Positions 52,565 to 60,953 are shown, counted from the first letter of the stretch. The stretch is DNA of 64,000 bases from Treponema peruense (GCF_016117655.1 NZ_CP064936.1:124001-188000); one strand, 5' to 3'. The notes: generated by a model from the sequence alone, not told the origin. Program-made: numbers and translations.

Positions 52565-53158
52565 ATGAGAAATGCGAATCCTGAGCTGGTTTCTTCCATA
52601 AAAAAGCGGACACTTGAGCTTTTAATGGAAAAAGAACCTGAGGAAATCGGAATGAGGGAAATTGCCAAAAAGTGCGGCGTTTCAGCCACGGCAATTTATC
52701 ATTATTATAGGGACAAGGACTGCCTTTTTCAGTCGATTTCGCTGGACTGTCTGAACCAGATAAATTCGGTTATTGAAGCCGCCGCGGAAAAAGCCGCTTC
52801 TTCAAAGGAAAAGGTTCTTGCCGCAATCAGGGCGTTTCGCAACTGGAGTCTTAAAAATCCGCGGGTTGCCTCTCTTGTGATGGAAAAAATAAAATCCGCG
52901 GTGAATCTTCCGCCGGAAGAAACTGAAAAATTTTATGTCTGCAACCGCACTGGAGAAAAACTTCTTGAGCTTTGTATTGCAGAAGGAGTGGCGCGTTCTG
53001 AAAATCCCCGGCTGGATGTCGGTGTTCTTGTATTCGGACTTTGGGGCTGTCTTCAGTCCGTGATTTCGCGCAAGTCGGAGGTTGAATACTGGGAAAATTC
53101 CGAGCCGTTTACAGAACGTTTTATCAGTATGTGGGCGGAAAATATTTTTGTAAATTAG
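52565..53158 (+). CDS. TetR-family regulator
   Basis: A 197-residue repressor. 'IKKRTLELLMEKEPEEIGMREIAKKCGVSATAIYHYYRDKDCLFQ' is the complete TetR HTH; the C-terminal ~140 residues are a helical TetR_C-type ligand domain ('NPRVASLVMEKIKSAVNLP'). ATG 52565 lies behind GGCGGAAG; an upstream ATG at 52523 overlaps the promoter. The next gene starts 16 bases after the stop, so the regulator may control a DUF2271 protein in the same operon. Ligand unknown. Confidence 0.85.
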   Translation: MRNANPELVSSIKKRTLELLMEKEPEEIGMREIAKKCGVSATAIYHYYRDKDCLFQSISLDCLNQINSVIEAAAEKAASSKEKVLAAIRAFRNWSLKNPRVASLVMEKIKSAVNLPPEETEKFYVCNRTGEKLLELCIAEGVARSENPRLDVGVLVFGLWGCLQSVISRKSEVEYWENSEPFTERFISMWAENIFVN

Positions 53159-53174
53159 AAAACAAGAGAAAACT

Positions 53175-53885
53175 ATGATTCTAAAATCAATCATCAAGAA
53201 AATTTTTGTAGCGGCTTTTGCGCTTCTGGTTTTTCAGCAGGTTTGGGCGGAAGAGAATTCTGAAAATCGGACTGCAAAGGTTAGGGTGCTTGTAACTCCG
53301 GGCGGCGAATGGAAGGGAAAATTTCCGCCGCAGTTTGCGCTGTGGATTCAGGATTCGGACGGAAACTTCAGCCGGACAATTTTTGCCACAAAAAGTGCCT
53401 CGAAGAAAAAATGGATTTTCGCGCCCAAAGGCGGCCGCCCGGAATCGCTTCCTGTGTGGTATCATTCCTGCGAAAATTTCTACGTTCCGGAATCAAAGAA
53501 TGAGATGGATGCGTTAAGCTCGGCTACTCCAAAAGGCAGCTTTGATGTTTCTCGGAAAATTCAGCTTAAGGAAGGAAAAAAATATTTTGTTTTTGCGGAA
53601 GTGAACAAAAGCTTTGACTACAACGAATTCTATCCAAAAGACGCCGGAAAGAATTCCGCGGAATATTCCGGAGTGAACGGTCAGCCTTCCGCAGTTTACC
53701 GCGCCGAAATCAGCCTTGAAAATCATGAGGCGAAACTGGAGCTTATTGGAACAGGCTCGCTCGACGGAAAAAGCGGTTTTATTGAAGCCAAGACGGAAAC
53801 TCTTACAACCGCAAAAAATCTTGTGGAAAAAATTGTCGTGAGCCTTGAAGTTTCCAAAAAAACGCTGCATTCAAGGCTTCCTTGA
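53175..53885 (+). CDS. exported DUF2271-family protein
   Basis: A 236-residue protein with a signal peptide ('IFVAAFALLVFQQVWA', cleavage AWA-type near residue 25). 'PPQFALWIQDSDGNFSRTIFAT', 'GGRPESLPVWYHS' and 'DALSSATPKGSFDVSRKI' are the DUF2271 landmarks. Members are periplasmic and occur near flavin/PepSY reductase systems; the function is not known. Downstream of TetR. The last 25 residues are helical. Intact. Confidence 0.75.
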   Translation: MILKSIIKKIFVAAFALLVFQQVWAEENSENRTAKVRVLVTPGGEWKGKFPPQFALWIQDSDGNFSRTIFATKSASKKKWIFAPKGGRPESLPVWYHSCENFYVPESKNEMDALSSATPKGSFDVSRKIQLKEGKKYFVFAEVNKSFDYNEFYPKDAGKNSAEYSGVNGQPSAVYRAEISLENHEAKLELIGTGSLDGKSGFIEAKTETLTTAKNLVEKIVVSLEVSKKTLHSRLP

Positions 53886-53958
53886 CAGTATTTTTACGCG
53901 ATAAACGTCCAAAAAAGAAACGGATGGCTCACATTTGCTTTGGACAAAAATAAAAACT

Positions 53959-54411
53959 TTAAAATTCCCTGTAGTTTTCTGTTAAATCTTCTTCAAGCCA
54001 CAGGGAAATTTCTTCCGTCACTTTTGAAAGTTTTTGCTCCTTTTGTTTTCCTGTTATTGAACATTCCCAGACAACAGCGACTCTGTAGCAGTTGTCAAGA
54101 TAGGCTGAAATCACTTTTTTGTCGCGCGCAATATTCCTTTCAATTTTATTTTTCCAGAATTCAACATTTGTTTTTGGCAACCTGAAAAGCCGGCAGTTCT
54201 TGTGTCCGTGCCAGAAACATCCGTGTATAAAAATAACTGCGTTGTAATGCGGAAGAAAAATGTCCGGCGTTCCCAAATACCGCTTGTCGTTTTTTCTAAA
54301 TCTGAATCCGGCTTTGTGGAGCGCGCTTCTTAAAAAGACTTCGGGCTTTGTGTCCTTGCTGTGGATTTTTGCCATGTTCAGGCTTCTTTGCTCTGCGTTC
54401 AATGTGTCCAT
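53959..54411 (-). CDS. vsr: very short patch repair endonuclease
   Basis: A 150-residue Vsr nuclease, which nicks DNA 5' of T in T:G mismatches made by deamination of 5-methylcytosine. 'MAKIHSKDTKPEVFLRSALHKAGFRFRKND' and 'LGTPDIFLPHYNAVIFIHGCFWHGHKNC' hold the catalytic Asp and the zinc Cys/His residues. A cytosine methyltransferase usually lies next to vsr, but none is in this window. It ends 12 bases before the transporter gene, on the same strand and downstream of it. Confidence 0.93.
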   Translation of the reverse strand: MDTLNAEQRSLNMAKIHSKDTKPEVFLRSALHKAGFRFRKNDKRYLGTPDIFLPHYNAVIFIHGCFWHGHKNCRLFRLPKTNVEFWKNKIERNIARDKKVISAYLDNCYRVAVVWECSITGKQKEQKLSKVTEEISLWLEEDLTENYREF

Positions 54412-54423
54412 TTTTTCTTTCCG

Positions 54424-55554
54424 TCAATCTTTTAAAATCGCTTTCATTGCGCAGAGGGCGGCTAGAAAAATAATGTTCATCAGCGTAAAGACTGCGAGGA
54501 ATTTTCCGGTGCCGCCTTTTTCCTGCGTGTAGAGTTTTAGGCTTATAAGGCTTGCAAGAGATGCCACCGGTGTTCCAAGGCCACCGATGTCTACGCCAAG
54601 CAGAAGCTCCTTTGTGTTCTGCGCGAACGGATGAAGCAAAAGTGTTGCGGGAACGTTGCTTATCAACTGGCTGAACGCAAGGCCTGCGGTAAATTCGTTT
54701 CCTCCGGTTATCCGTTTTAGAAAAGTGTTCACACTTTCCAGCCTCGCGATGTTTCCTGTGAAAATGAAGAACGCCGTGAATGTCAGAAGCAGCATAAAAT
54801 CGATATTGCAGAAAATTTTCCGGTCGGAAACAAGAACGCAAAGCGCGACAAGGACTGCCGCCACCCATTTTGGAACTACGTCCGCAACTGAAAGCAGGCA
54901 CAATATAAAAAGGGCAGTGTACAGAATATTTTTTCCTGTGCAACTAGTGCTTTCAGCTTTGGCTTCCTGCTGTTCAATCTGCGTTTTTTCATTTTTTATT
55001 ATCAGGGTTGAAAAAATCAGAAGCACAAAAGAAAGCGATGTGTACGGAAAAAGAATTTTCATAAACTGGACTGTGCCGAGCGGCATTTTTGAAAACAAAA
55101 ATATATTCTGCGGATTTCCAATCGGCGTAATCATGCTTCCAAGGTTCGCCGCAAGAGTCTGAAGAACGACGGTATATAATAGAAGAAAACCGCTCGTTCC
55201 TGAAAGAAGGACAATCGCGAACGGAACAAATGTAAGGAGCGCCACGTCGTTTGTAATAATCATGCTTGTGAAAAAACAAAGCATAACAAGCGTAAGGCAA
55301 AGTCCGCGCTGACTGTGAACTTTGCGGCAGACGGTTTTTCCAAGAGCGTCGAAAAGTCCTGTCCTCCGCCAGCCTGAAACTACAGCCATCAGCGAAAAAA
55401 GAGTCAGAAGCGTCCCAAAGTCGATGTACGAAATATATTTTGCATCCGGCTTTACAAAAAACATTGAAACGAGCGCGAATAAAAATGTGATGCAAAAGAT
55501 AATTTCCTTTTTGCACCAGATGAATGTTTTATGAAAGATTTTTCCTGCCGACAT
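54424..55554 (-). CDS. ArsB/CitM-type anion transporter
   Basis: A 376-residue inner-membrane protein with about ten hydrophobic helices. 'SMIITNDVALLTFVPFAIVLL' and 'QTLAANLGSMITPIGNPQNIFLF' are signatures of the ion transporter superfamily (ArsB/NhaD/CitMHS), and the second half repeats the pattern ('FSQLISNVPATLLLHPFA'). The substrate could be arsenite, a carboxylate or sodium/proton exchange. ATG 55554 is used because GAAGG precedes it; an in-frame start at 55608 lacks a site. Confidence 0.82.
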   Translation of the reverse strand: MSAGKIFHKTFIWCKKEIIFCITFLFALVSMFFVKPDAKYISYIDFGTLLTLFSLMAVVSGWRRTGLFDALGKTVCRKVHSQRGLCLTLVMLCFFTSMIITNDVALLTFVPFAIVLLSGTSGFLLLYTVVLQTLAANLGSMITPIGNPQNIFLFSKMPLGTVQFMKILFPYTSLSFVLLIFSTLIIKNEKTQIEQQEAKAESTSCTGKNILYTALFILCLLSVADVVPKWVAAVLVALCVLVSDRKIFCNIDFMLLLTFTAFFIFTGNIARLESVNTFLKRITGGNEFTAGLAFSQLISNVPATLLLHPFAQNTKELLLGVDIGGLGTPVASLASLISLKLYTQEKGGTGKFLAVFTLMNIIFLAALCAMKAILKD

Positions 55555-55740
55555 TTTTTTACCTTCTCTGGTTCTGAAGATTTGAGAGATTAGTTGCAAT
55601 TGTATCACAAATCGCAGTTTTGTGTTGAAAACGCCGCGGGATTATGACAGGAAATGACACGGGAGATTGTAGTGTCGGAGCACGGCAATGGCAAAATTAT
55701 GAAATTTCAAATTTTGCACCGAATTTCCTTGCATTTATAA

Positions 55741-55800
55741 CAGTAATATCTTATATTATATATATAAAATATTTTTATATTAGTAAACTACAATATATTG
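55741..55800 (+). promoter_or_regulatory. AT-rich operator/promoter before relB-yafQ
   Basis: A ~50-base stretch of almost pure A/T with nested palindromes (ATATTATATATATAAAATAT, 55750-55769) directly upstream of the antitoxin, the usual site of RelB/DinJ autorepression. GAGGAC precedes the ATG. Confidence 0.5.
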
Positions 55801-55809
55801 AGGACAAAA

Positions 55810-56112
55810 ATGGCGGCAATAACTGTAAATGTGGAACAGAGCGACAAGGACACTTTCAATTCAATCTGCGCAAAAATGGGAATGAACATTTCCACCGCAA
55901 TCAATATTTTCATCAAGGCGGTGAACCGCACGCGGACGATTCCTTTTAAAATCAGGGCGGAAGAGGAATACAACGACGAAACACTTGCGGCCTGCAAGGA
56001 GGCGCTGGACATAAGCAAGGGAAAAATCAAGGCGAAAAGGTATGATTCTGTAAAGGAAATGATGAATGACATGCTTGCTGTAGCAGAGAATGAGCCAGAG
56101 TACAAACCATGA
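55810..56112 (+). CDS. RelB/DinJ-family antitoxin
   Basis: A 100-residue antitoxin. The ribbon-helix-helix N-terminus 'AAITVNVEQSDKDTFNSICAKMGMNISTAINIFIKAV' matches RelB/DinJ, followed by 'RTRTIPFKI', a hallmark of the group. The C-terminal half is helical and charged and should wrap the toxin. ATG 55810 follows TTGAGGAC; an in-frame start at 55798 is less likely. It overlaps the toxin gene by four bases. Confidence 0.9.
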   Translation: MAAITVNVEQSDKDTFNSICAKMGMNISTAINIFIKAVNRTRTIPFKIRAEEEYNDETLAACKEALDISKGKIKAKRYDSVKEMMNDMLAVAENEPEYKP

Positions 56113-56390
56113 CATATAGACTGATTTATACATCATCGTTCAAAAAAGATGTTCGTCTTGCAGAAAAGAGACATCTTGACATGAATGCTCTTACAGAAGT
56201 TTTGGAATGGCTGAAAAGCGGCAAAAAGCTCCCCGAAAAATACTGCGATCACCAGCTGAAAGGGAAACTGAAGAAATTCCGGGAGCTGCACATTCAGCCG
56301 GACTGGATTCTGGTCTACATAAAGAACAAGACGGAACTGATTCTTACGCTTTCACGCACCGGAACTCATGCTGATTTATTGAGGCTGTAG
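56109..56390 (+). CDS. YafQ-family mRNA interferase toxin
   Basis: A 93-residue toxin: 'TYRLIYTSSFKKDVRLAEKRHLDM', 'YCDHQLKGKLKKFRELHIQPDWILVYI' and 'LTLSRTGTHADLL' are YafQ landmarks; the catalytic His residues (in DHQL and ELHI, and H of GTHADL) are present. It cleaves mRNA on the ribosome in known members. Start ATGA overlaps the antitoxin stop. Intact. Confidence 0.9.
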   Translation: MTYRLIYTSSFKKDVRLAEKRHLDMNALTEVLEWLKSGKKLPEKYCDHQLKGKLKKFRELHIQPDWILVYIKNKTELILTLSRTGTHADLLRL

Positions 56391-56664
56391 AAAAAACAAG
56401 CGTTGCTTTTATTCCACTTCAAACCCATAAGCAAAACTAAAAGAAGCCTCACTCATTATTGAAAGAAGCCTCTACTTTTATGATATCCTGTAAATCTACT
56501 TAGTTCATATCAATATTTTTCAGTTGTTCAATATACTGAAATACTTTTTTGTCACTCTTTGATTTTTTATACCAGTCAATACCTATCATGCACGCGGTAT
56601 AAGATAAAGCATTAAGATGTCGTTTTACATGATAAAAAACGATAATTTTGCACAGTGCAAAAAC
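56391..56664. other. intergenic stretch without recognisable gene
   Basis: Contains short A/T-rich direct words (AAGAAGCCTC at 56432 and 56465) and nothing that codes over more than 20 codons. Confidence 0.4.
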
Positions 56665-56760
56665 ACGCCGAGTTTATGTAAAATCCTCGGCGTATTTTTA
56701 TGGTTTTACGGCGCGTTTTTTGTGAATTCTCGGCGTGTTTTTGACTAAAACTCGGCGAGA
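56665..56760. repeat. 22-bp tandem repeats with CTCGGCG core
   Basis: CTCGGCG (or ACGGCG) occurs at 56686, 56708, 56729 and 56751, i.e. every 21-22 bases, each followed by a T-run. An inverted copy ACGCCGAG at 56669 pairs with the first one to give a hairpin followed by ATTTTTAT. The array lies at the end of a minus-strand gene and may act as multiple terminators or as a small mobile repeat. Confidence 0.65.
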
Positions 56761-57309
56761 ATTTTTTTGGCAGTATTCTTATACCAGGGAAGTGTTGCGG
56801 GACATTTTTTTATAATTTGTTGTGCTTCGTCTTTTGCTTCTTTTTTGCATTTTATTTCGACTATAATAAAGGGCAAGTTCCGTCCGGCATTTGAAAAAAG
56901 TTCCTGATAAAGATCATTATTTTTTGCAAGCTTCATGGCTTTTGTATAATAATCAGCTCCTCTGGTTGCATCATTTTTTACGCGAAAAAGATAAAGTCCG
57001 TATGTTGCTGTGCTGAACGGGTCGCATCCGATATTAGAAATAAAGAGATTGAATAGTTTTTCTGGAATTTTTTCAGCTCGTTCATTGTTACCAAAAGCTT
57101 CGTTGCAAATTGCAATGTTGTTCCATGCTTCTGCCGAAAATTCAGGATTATTTACCAGGTTCTGCAATATTTCAATACAGTCAGAAAACTTTTGTTTAAG
57201 ATAAAAAGACTTTGCCTTTAAAAGAAGTGCACGCGGATAAAATGAATTTTTTTTGCTTGAAGGTATTGCTATATAAGGATATGATGAATTACTTAAAAAG
57301 CTTGAGCCG
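56745..57309 (-). pseudogene. TPR-like protein, 5' truncated
   Basis: The minus-strand frame is open from about 57309 to the TAA at 56745 but has no convincing start (a TTG at 57167 is internal). It encodes helix pairs such as 'YPRALLLKAKSFYLKQKFSDCIEIL', 'PEFSAEAWNNIAICNEAFGNNERAEK' and 'TYGLYLFRVKNDATRGADYYTKAM', a TPR/Sel1-like pattern. At its upstream end it meets a fragment of an unrelated plus-strand gene, which suggests a deletion junction. Confidence 0.55.
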
Positions 57310-57720
57310 ACTGCAATTCTAAGTCTTAGAAAACCTTACAAAGAAATGGGTGCAAACATAGTTTCTATCCCCTATTCAAGAACAACAAAAGTTCAGTCTG
57401 ATAAAAACATTACAGAAAATCTTGGACGATATATTTTTACAAATATTGAACAGCCTTTTCTGCCTTTTGAAAACTTTATCAGTTATGTTAATTCACAAAA
57501 GGAGATACTCTGATGGGTGAAAGAGGAAACCTTTACAGCAGGTAATAGTGTTGCATATACATATCAAACAGTACGAAAAATCAGTGGTTCATTAGGCGAT
57601 ATAAAAGTTTTACATCGGAAATGAAAAAGTATGGCTCTGCGATAAACTTCCACCAGAATTCTTGAAACTGAACTGACCTGGATCGATGCTTTCTAAGCTT
57701 ATAGCAACCTGTTTCTACAA
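57301..57720 (+). pseudogene. remnants of one or two unknown plus-strand genes
   Basis: 57301-57513 is open and reads 'LEPTAILSLRKPYKEMGANIVSIPYSRTTK', then 'YIFTNIEQPFLPFENFISYV' and a TGA; it has no start. An ATG at 57512 then opens a second piece with several stops ('EKVWLCDKLPPEFLKL', 'MLSKLIATCFYKEQ'). Both look like true protein sequence but are eroded. Families not recognised. Confidence 0.4.
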
Positions 57721-57731
57721 GGAGCAATCTT

Positions 57732-58601
57732 CTACAATCTTTCCAAAACTTTTCCGATATCTTCATCAATGCAAAAACTGCGGTTTTGAATTTCTGTCGG
57801 ACAATAAGATTCACCTTTATTGATGCTCACATAATGCGACACGGGATTTTGTAAAGTCATCTGCCAGAACGGATATTTTATTATTCCGGGTGTATTAAAA
57901 CCAACGCCCAGTTCCAGAAAAAGAATTTTTTTGTTCTGGTGTTTTTCAATAAAAGTGGAATATCGTGCGGCGGCTTTTTCCCAAAAAGAATCTTCTATAA
58001 AAGAGTTGTCGACTCTTAAATTCATTGTCATAGGTTTCCCGCATACCGGGCATTTTGGAATCAGCTCAGAAGGAATTTTTAAATCTTTTTGCTGTTCAAC
58101 CATTTGTAGAATTTGTTTTTCGTTGTCATAAGTTTTTTTGTGACATGGAACAGAACACTGGAACAGACCAAAATCTCCCTGAGTGTAAAAAAGTCTTGAT
58201 TTATCAAATCCTGCTTTTTGAAACTGATGATCAACATTTGTCGTTATAACAAAATAATCTTTTTTATTTACAAGTTCAAAAAGTTTTTTATAAACACCGT
58301 TTCCTTTTTCACTTTCGTTAAACCGGTTTACAAAAATATAACGGCTCCAGTATGCCCAATATTCTTCCAAAGTTTTATAAGGATAAAAGCCGCCGGAATA
58401 CATATCAGAAAAACCGTATTTGTTTTTAAAATCAGAAAAATATTTTTCAAACCGTTTTCCGCTGTAAGAAAATCCTTCAGAAACAGAAAGTCCGGCTCCT
58501 GCTCCAATCAGGACAGAATCACATTCATTCAATAATTCTTTAATCTGCGGACAAGCTGAATAATTTTTTGTAGATTTCGTAATCTTCATTTTTGAACACA
58601 T
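57732..58601 (-). CDS. class M sirtuin (SirTM), protein ADP-ribosyltransferase
   Basis: A 289-residue sirtuin of the type linked to macrodomains. 'VLIGAGAGLSVSEGFSYSG' (NAD-binding GAGxS at 33-39), 'DYFVITTNVDHQFQKAG' (TxNxD variant), 'YTQGDFGLFQC' (catalytic region) and 'CPVCGKPMTMNLRVDNSFIE' are visible. Known SirTM enzymes ADP-ribosylate a lipoylated GcvH-like carrier. Neither GcvH-L nor a lipoate ligase is in this window. The start overlaps the macrodomain gene by about 60 bases, so the two are coupled. Confidence 0.88.
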   Translation of the reverse strand: MCSKMKITKSTKNYSACPQIKELLNECDSVLIGAGAGLSVSEGFSYSGKRFEKYFSDFKNKYGFSDMYSGGFYPYKTLEEYWAYWSRYIFVNRFNESEKGNGVYKKLFELVNKKDYFVITTNVDHQFQKAGFDKSRLFYTQGDFGLFQCSVPCHKKTYDNEKQILQMVEQQKDLKIPSELIPKCPVCGKPMTMNLRVDNSFIEDSFWEKAAARYSTFIEKHQNKKILFLELGVGFNTPGIIKYPFWQMTLQNPVSHYVSINKGESYCPTEIQNRSFCIDEDIGKVLERL

Positions 58602-59325
58602 TGAATACCACCTTCATTTGTGATTTTTCTTTTGCTAAAAATTCTTTGACTGTTGTTACTGCAATTTGAGCTGCTTTTTCATTTGGAAAACAAAAAACTC
58701 CTGTAGAAATACAGCAGAATGCAATGCTTTGTAAATTATTTTTTTTTGCAAGATTCAAACAGGAACGATAACAGCTTTGTAAAAGTTCACAGTCTTTTTT
58801 TGTTACAGAATTTTTTATTATCGGACCGACTGTATGAATTACAAATTTGCATGGAAGATTATAAGCACCTGTTATTTTTGCATTTCCTGTAGGTTCCAAA
58901 AACCCCTGTTTTTTCATAAGAGAATCACATTCTGCTCTCAGCTGAATTCCTGAAAATGTGTGAATGCAGTTATCGATGCAGGAATGGCACGGTTCATAGC
59001 AGCCTGTCATTGCACTGTTTGCAGCATTTACAATTGCATCGCATTTTAATGTTGTAATGTCACCTTTCCAAAGATAAATATTTTTTTTAACCGGCGAAAG
59101 TGTATTGATGTCGGTAATTCCTTTTTGCATTAATTCGTTTTGCAAATATTCATCTTGAATTTCCAAAAAGTTTTTATCTGCATTTTTTGCTTCCCGTATA
59201 TTCATCAGTGAACGCAAAAGAATTTTCTGCTGAGCATCATCTGAAGGAATCTGAATATTTTTGTATTCATTTTTTTCTGAAATCAATTCTTTTATCAAAA
59301 AAAATTGTCTTTCGCTTTGTGTCAT
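58540..59325 (-). CDS. zinc-type macrodomain, ADP-ribosyl hydrolase
   Basis: A 261-residue macrodomain protein. 'WKGDITTLKCDAIVNAANSAMTGC' is the ADP-ribose pocket, 'CYEPCHSCIDNCIHTFSGIQLR' the Cys/His-rich zinc insertion of SirTM-linked macrodomains, and 'FVIHTVGPI' and 'SIAFCCISTGVFCFPNEKAAQIA' the remaining motifs. It should remove the mark set by SirTM. ATG 59325 follows GAAGG; the frame is open to 59412, but the extra residues look non-conserved. About 75 bases separate it from the preceding gene. Confidence 0.9.
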   Translation of the reverse strand: MTQSERQFFLIKELISEKNEYKNIQIPSDDAQQKILLRSLMNIREAKNADKNFLEIQDEYLQNELMQKGITDINTLSPVKKNIYLWKGDITTLKCDAIVNAANSAMTGCYEPCHSCIDNCIHTFSGIQLRAECDSLMKKQGFLEPTGNAKITGAYNLPCKFVIHTVGPIIKNSVTKKDCELLQSCYRSCLNLAKKNNLQSIAFCCISTGVFCFPNEKAAQIAVTTVKEFLAKEKSQMKVVFNVFKNEDYEIYKKLFSLSAD

Positions 59326-59399
59326 AAAACCTTCGGAATATAATTCCAAAAATCCGGCAATGATTGCAAAAACCAAAACCGGACTTGGACTTTCAGAGT

Positions 59400-60191
59400 T
59401 TAAGCAAAACACATTCCGGCTGTCATTTCAAGATAGTTTACTCCTGAATATGACGGGAAGTTTTTCTTCATTTCTTCAATAAATGTTTTTGAATCGCTGC
59501 ATGTTGAACAAAGTTCTTTTGCTTTTTTTACATAAGCAATTTTTGTATCACAGGCACTTAATTCTTCTGGTTCGTAATGGCTTGAAAGAACAAGAGCGTA
59601 ATTTTTTGCCTTATAACCTTCGAGCTGAGAAATAACTGCATCCATGTGGCCGCTTCCTGCAAGAATTGAATGAACGTCTGCGCCGAGCATATGTGTGTAA
59701 ACGCAATTGATTGAAGGAATTTCAATGTCAGTTCCGTCGCCGTTTTCTGTTACAATGAATTTTATTCCGCCGATTGTGTTTTCGCCGATGTTAAGATTTG
59801 CAACTGGTTTTGGAAGTTTTTCATCAAACGATTTTCCGAACGCAACTGTAAAGTTTTTGATTAAGCCCATAATTCCGCCGTTTTCTCCAAGCGCACGGAC
59901 TGTATTTCCTGCCATATGAATTTTTGCATCTTCAAAATAATCTGCTCCACTCGGATGGCATGAAATAATTACATCTGTAAGTGGTTTTGAAAGTGTCTTA
60001 ATATAGTTTTTGAATTCAGACAGATTTTCGTGAAAAGCCGGAAGTTCAAGCGCAACGATGCTGTTTGTACCTTCAATCAAAAAAGATTCATCGCAAAGCG
60101 CATCATTTGTTTTGTAAGCATGGAGTTTTGTTCCGCCAAAATCGAAAACAGTGATTTCACCTTTGTTGAGTTTTACATTTGTCTTTGTCAT
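59400..60191 (-). CDS. metallo-beta-lactamase-like protein with a degenerate metal motif
   Basis: A 263-residue MBL-fold protein. 'TVFDFGGTKLHAYKTND', 'EGTNSIVALELPAFHENLSEFKNYI' and 'TDVIISCHPSGADYF' show the fold, but the usual HxHxDH is only H-P-S-G-A-D; 'CVYTHMLGADVHS' and 'ALVLSSHYEPE' keep the later histidines. It heads the operon with the macrodomain and SirTM genes. The role may be a hydrolase or a sensor linked to ADP-ribosylation; unproven. GAGG precedes the ATG, and Rrf2-type operators lie upstream. Confidence 0.72.
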   Translation of the reverse strand: MTKTNVKLNKGEITVFDFGGTKLHAYKTNDALCDESFLIEGTNSIVALELPAFHENLSEFKNYIKTLSKPLTDVIISCHPSGADYFEDAKIHMAGNTVRALGENGGIMGLIKNFTVAFGKSFDEKLPKPVANLNIGENTIGGIKFIVTENGDGTDIEIPSINCVYTHMLGADVHSILAGSGHMDAVISQLEGYKAKNYALVLSSHYEPEELSACDTKIAYVKKAKELCSTCSDSKTFIEEMKKNFPSYSGVNYLEMTAGMCFA

Positions 60192-60240
60192 AATTTACCT
60201 CGTTATAATTGAAATTAAGTTTACCGCCGGCCGCGCAGTT

Positions 60241-60347
60241 GTTGTAACCTTTGCGATTACAACTGAAATATAATACTGCTTTGTTGTAGTGTCAATAGTT
60301 ACAACTAAAAAAAATTAATAAAAAATTGTAATTATTGAAGTTACAAC
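60241..60347. promoter_or_regulatory. three 23-bp palindromes at 42-bp spacing: Rrf2-type operators
   Basis: Sites at 60241-60263 (GTTGTAA-N9-TTACAAC, perfect), 60283-60305 and 60325-60347 share GTTGTA...TACAAC and begin exactly 42 bp apart. Site 2 covers the -35 box of the leftward operon and site 3 that of the regulator, so one protein, most likely the divergent Rrf2 protein, would repress both. Four helical turns separate the sites, on one face of the DNA. Confidence 0.85.
60267..60295 (-). promoter_or_regulatory. promoter of the SirTM-macrodomain operon
   Basis: On the minus strand TTGACA (plus 60290-60295), 17 bases and TATATT (plus 60267-60272), close to consensus. The -35 box lies inside operator site 2. 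Confidence 0.75.
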
Positions 60348-60363
60348 AAAAATAATGTATAAT
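60335..60363 (+). promoter_or_regulatory. promoter of the Rrf2 gene, close to the start codon
   Basis: TTGAAG (60335-60340), 17 bases and TATAAT (60358-60363), then six bases to the ATG at 60370. The -35 box lies in operator site 3, so the gene is probably autorepressed and its mRNA leaderless. Confidence 0.7.
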
Positions 60364-60369
60364 GGAAGA

Positions 60370-60789
60370 ATGCAGATTTCAAGAGATTTTACAATTGCCG
60401 TTCACACACTTTTGTGTATTGAATATTTTAAAAACGATTACAAAGTAACATCAGATTTTATTGCAGGAAGTGTCGGTGTAAATCCTGTAATCATAAGACG
60501 AATGCTTTTACGGTTAAAAAACGCCAATCTTGTTGAAGTAAAAGCCGGAACCGGAGGCGCGTCACTTTTAATTCCGCCAGAAAAAATTTCTTTATACGAT
60601 ATTTATAAAGCTGCCGGTTGCGACGAAAAACAACTTTTCAATTTTCACGAAAATCCCAATTCAAAATGTCCTGTCGGCGGGCACATTCACAATGCTTTGG
60701 ATTTTCGCCTTGAATTATTGACGCAAACTCTGGAAGACAAATTAAAAACTATGAAACTAAGCGATGTAATGAAAGATTTGGAGAAATAA
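60370..60789 (+). CDS. Rrf2-family (YwnA-like) transcriptional regulator
   Basis: A 139-residue regulator. 'MQISRDFTIAVHTLLCIEYF' and 'TSDFIAGSVGVNPVIIRRMLLRLKNANLVEVKAGTGGASLL' form the Rrf2 winged helix. The Fe-S cluster triad of IscR/NsrR is absent; only Cys102 in 'NPNSKCPVGGH' and one earlier Cys ('AAGCDEKQ') remain, which fits the YwnA group that responds to redox stress. ATG 60370 is chosen since the in-frame ATG at 60355 lies inside the -10 box. Confidence 0.88.
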   Translation: MQISRDFTIAVHTLLCIEYFKNDYKVTSDFIAGSVGVNPVIIRRMLLRLKNANLVEVKAGTGGASLLIPPEKISLYDIYKAAGCDEKQLFNFHENPNSKCPVGGHIHNALDFRLELLTQTLEDKLKTMKLSDVMKDLEK

Positions 60790-60918
60790 ATTTCAGGAAC
60801 CAAAATGCTTTCAAATTCAATAATTAATAAAGCAGGATAAAAAATATAATAAGTTTTCATTACGGGTTTTGGTTCGTTGAATAAATGACCTGAAACTCGT
60901 GTTTTTTTTTATTACATC

Positions 60919-60953
60919 TTGACATTTTTTACTCAGTTAGTTATATATAACTG
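60919..60953 (+). promoter_or_regulatory. feo promoter with a DtxR-like palindrome
   Basis: TTGACA (60919-60924), 17 bases and TATATA (60942-60947). The -10 box sits in the perfect palindrome AGTTATATATAACT (60939-60952) extended by CAGTTA/TAACTG. AGGTTAGGAAAAACTAACTAAGG follows downstream. The TTAGTTA-type words resemble DtxR/IdeR-family iron boxes; binding is inferred from the feo genes. 60790-60918 is empty. Confidence 0.6.

Noticed and set aside
54296-54943. 215-codon minus-strand frame over vsr and the transporter
   Set aside because: It crosses two well-supported genes in another frame and is rich in Arg/His/Ser as expected for a shadow frame.
57581-57814. 77-codon minus-strand frame at the SirTM 3' end
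   Set aside because: It overlaps the SirTM coding end out of frame and the eroded plus-strand remnants; no family features.
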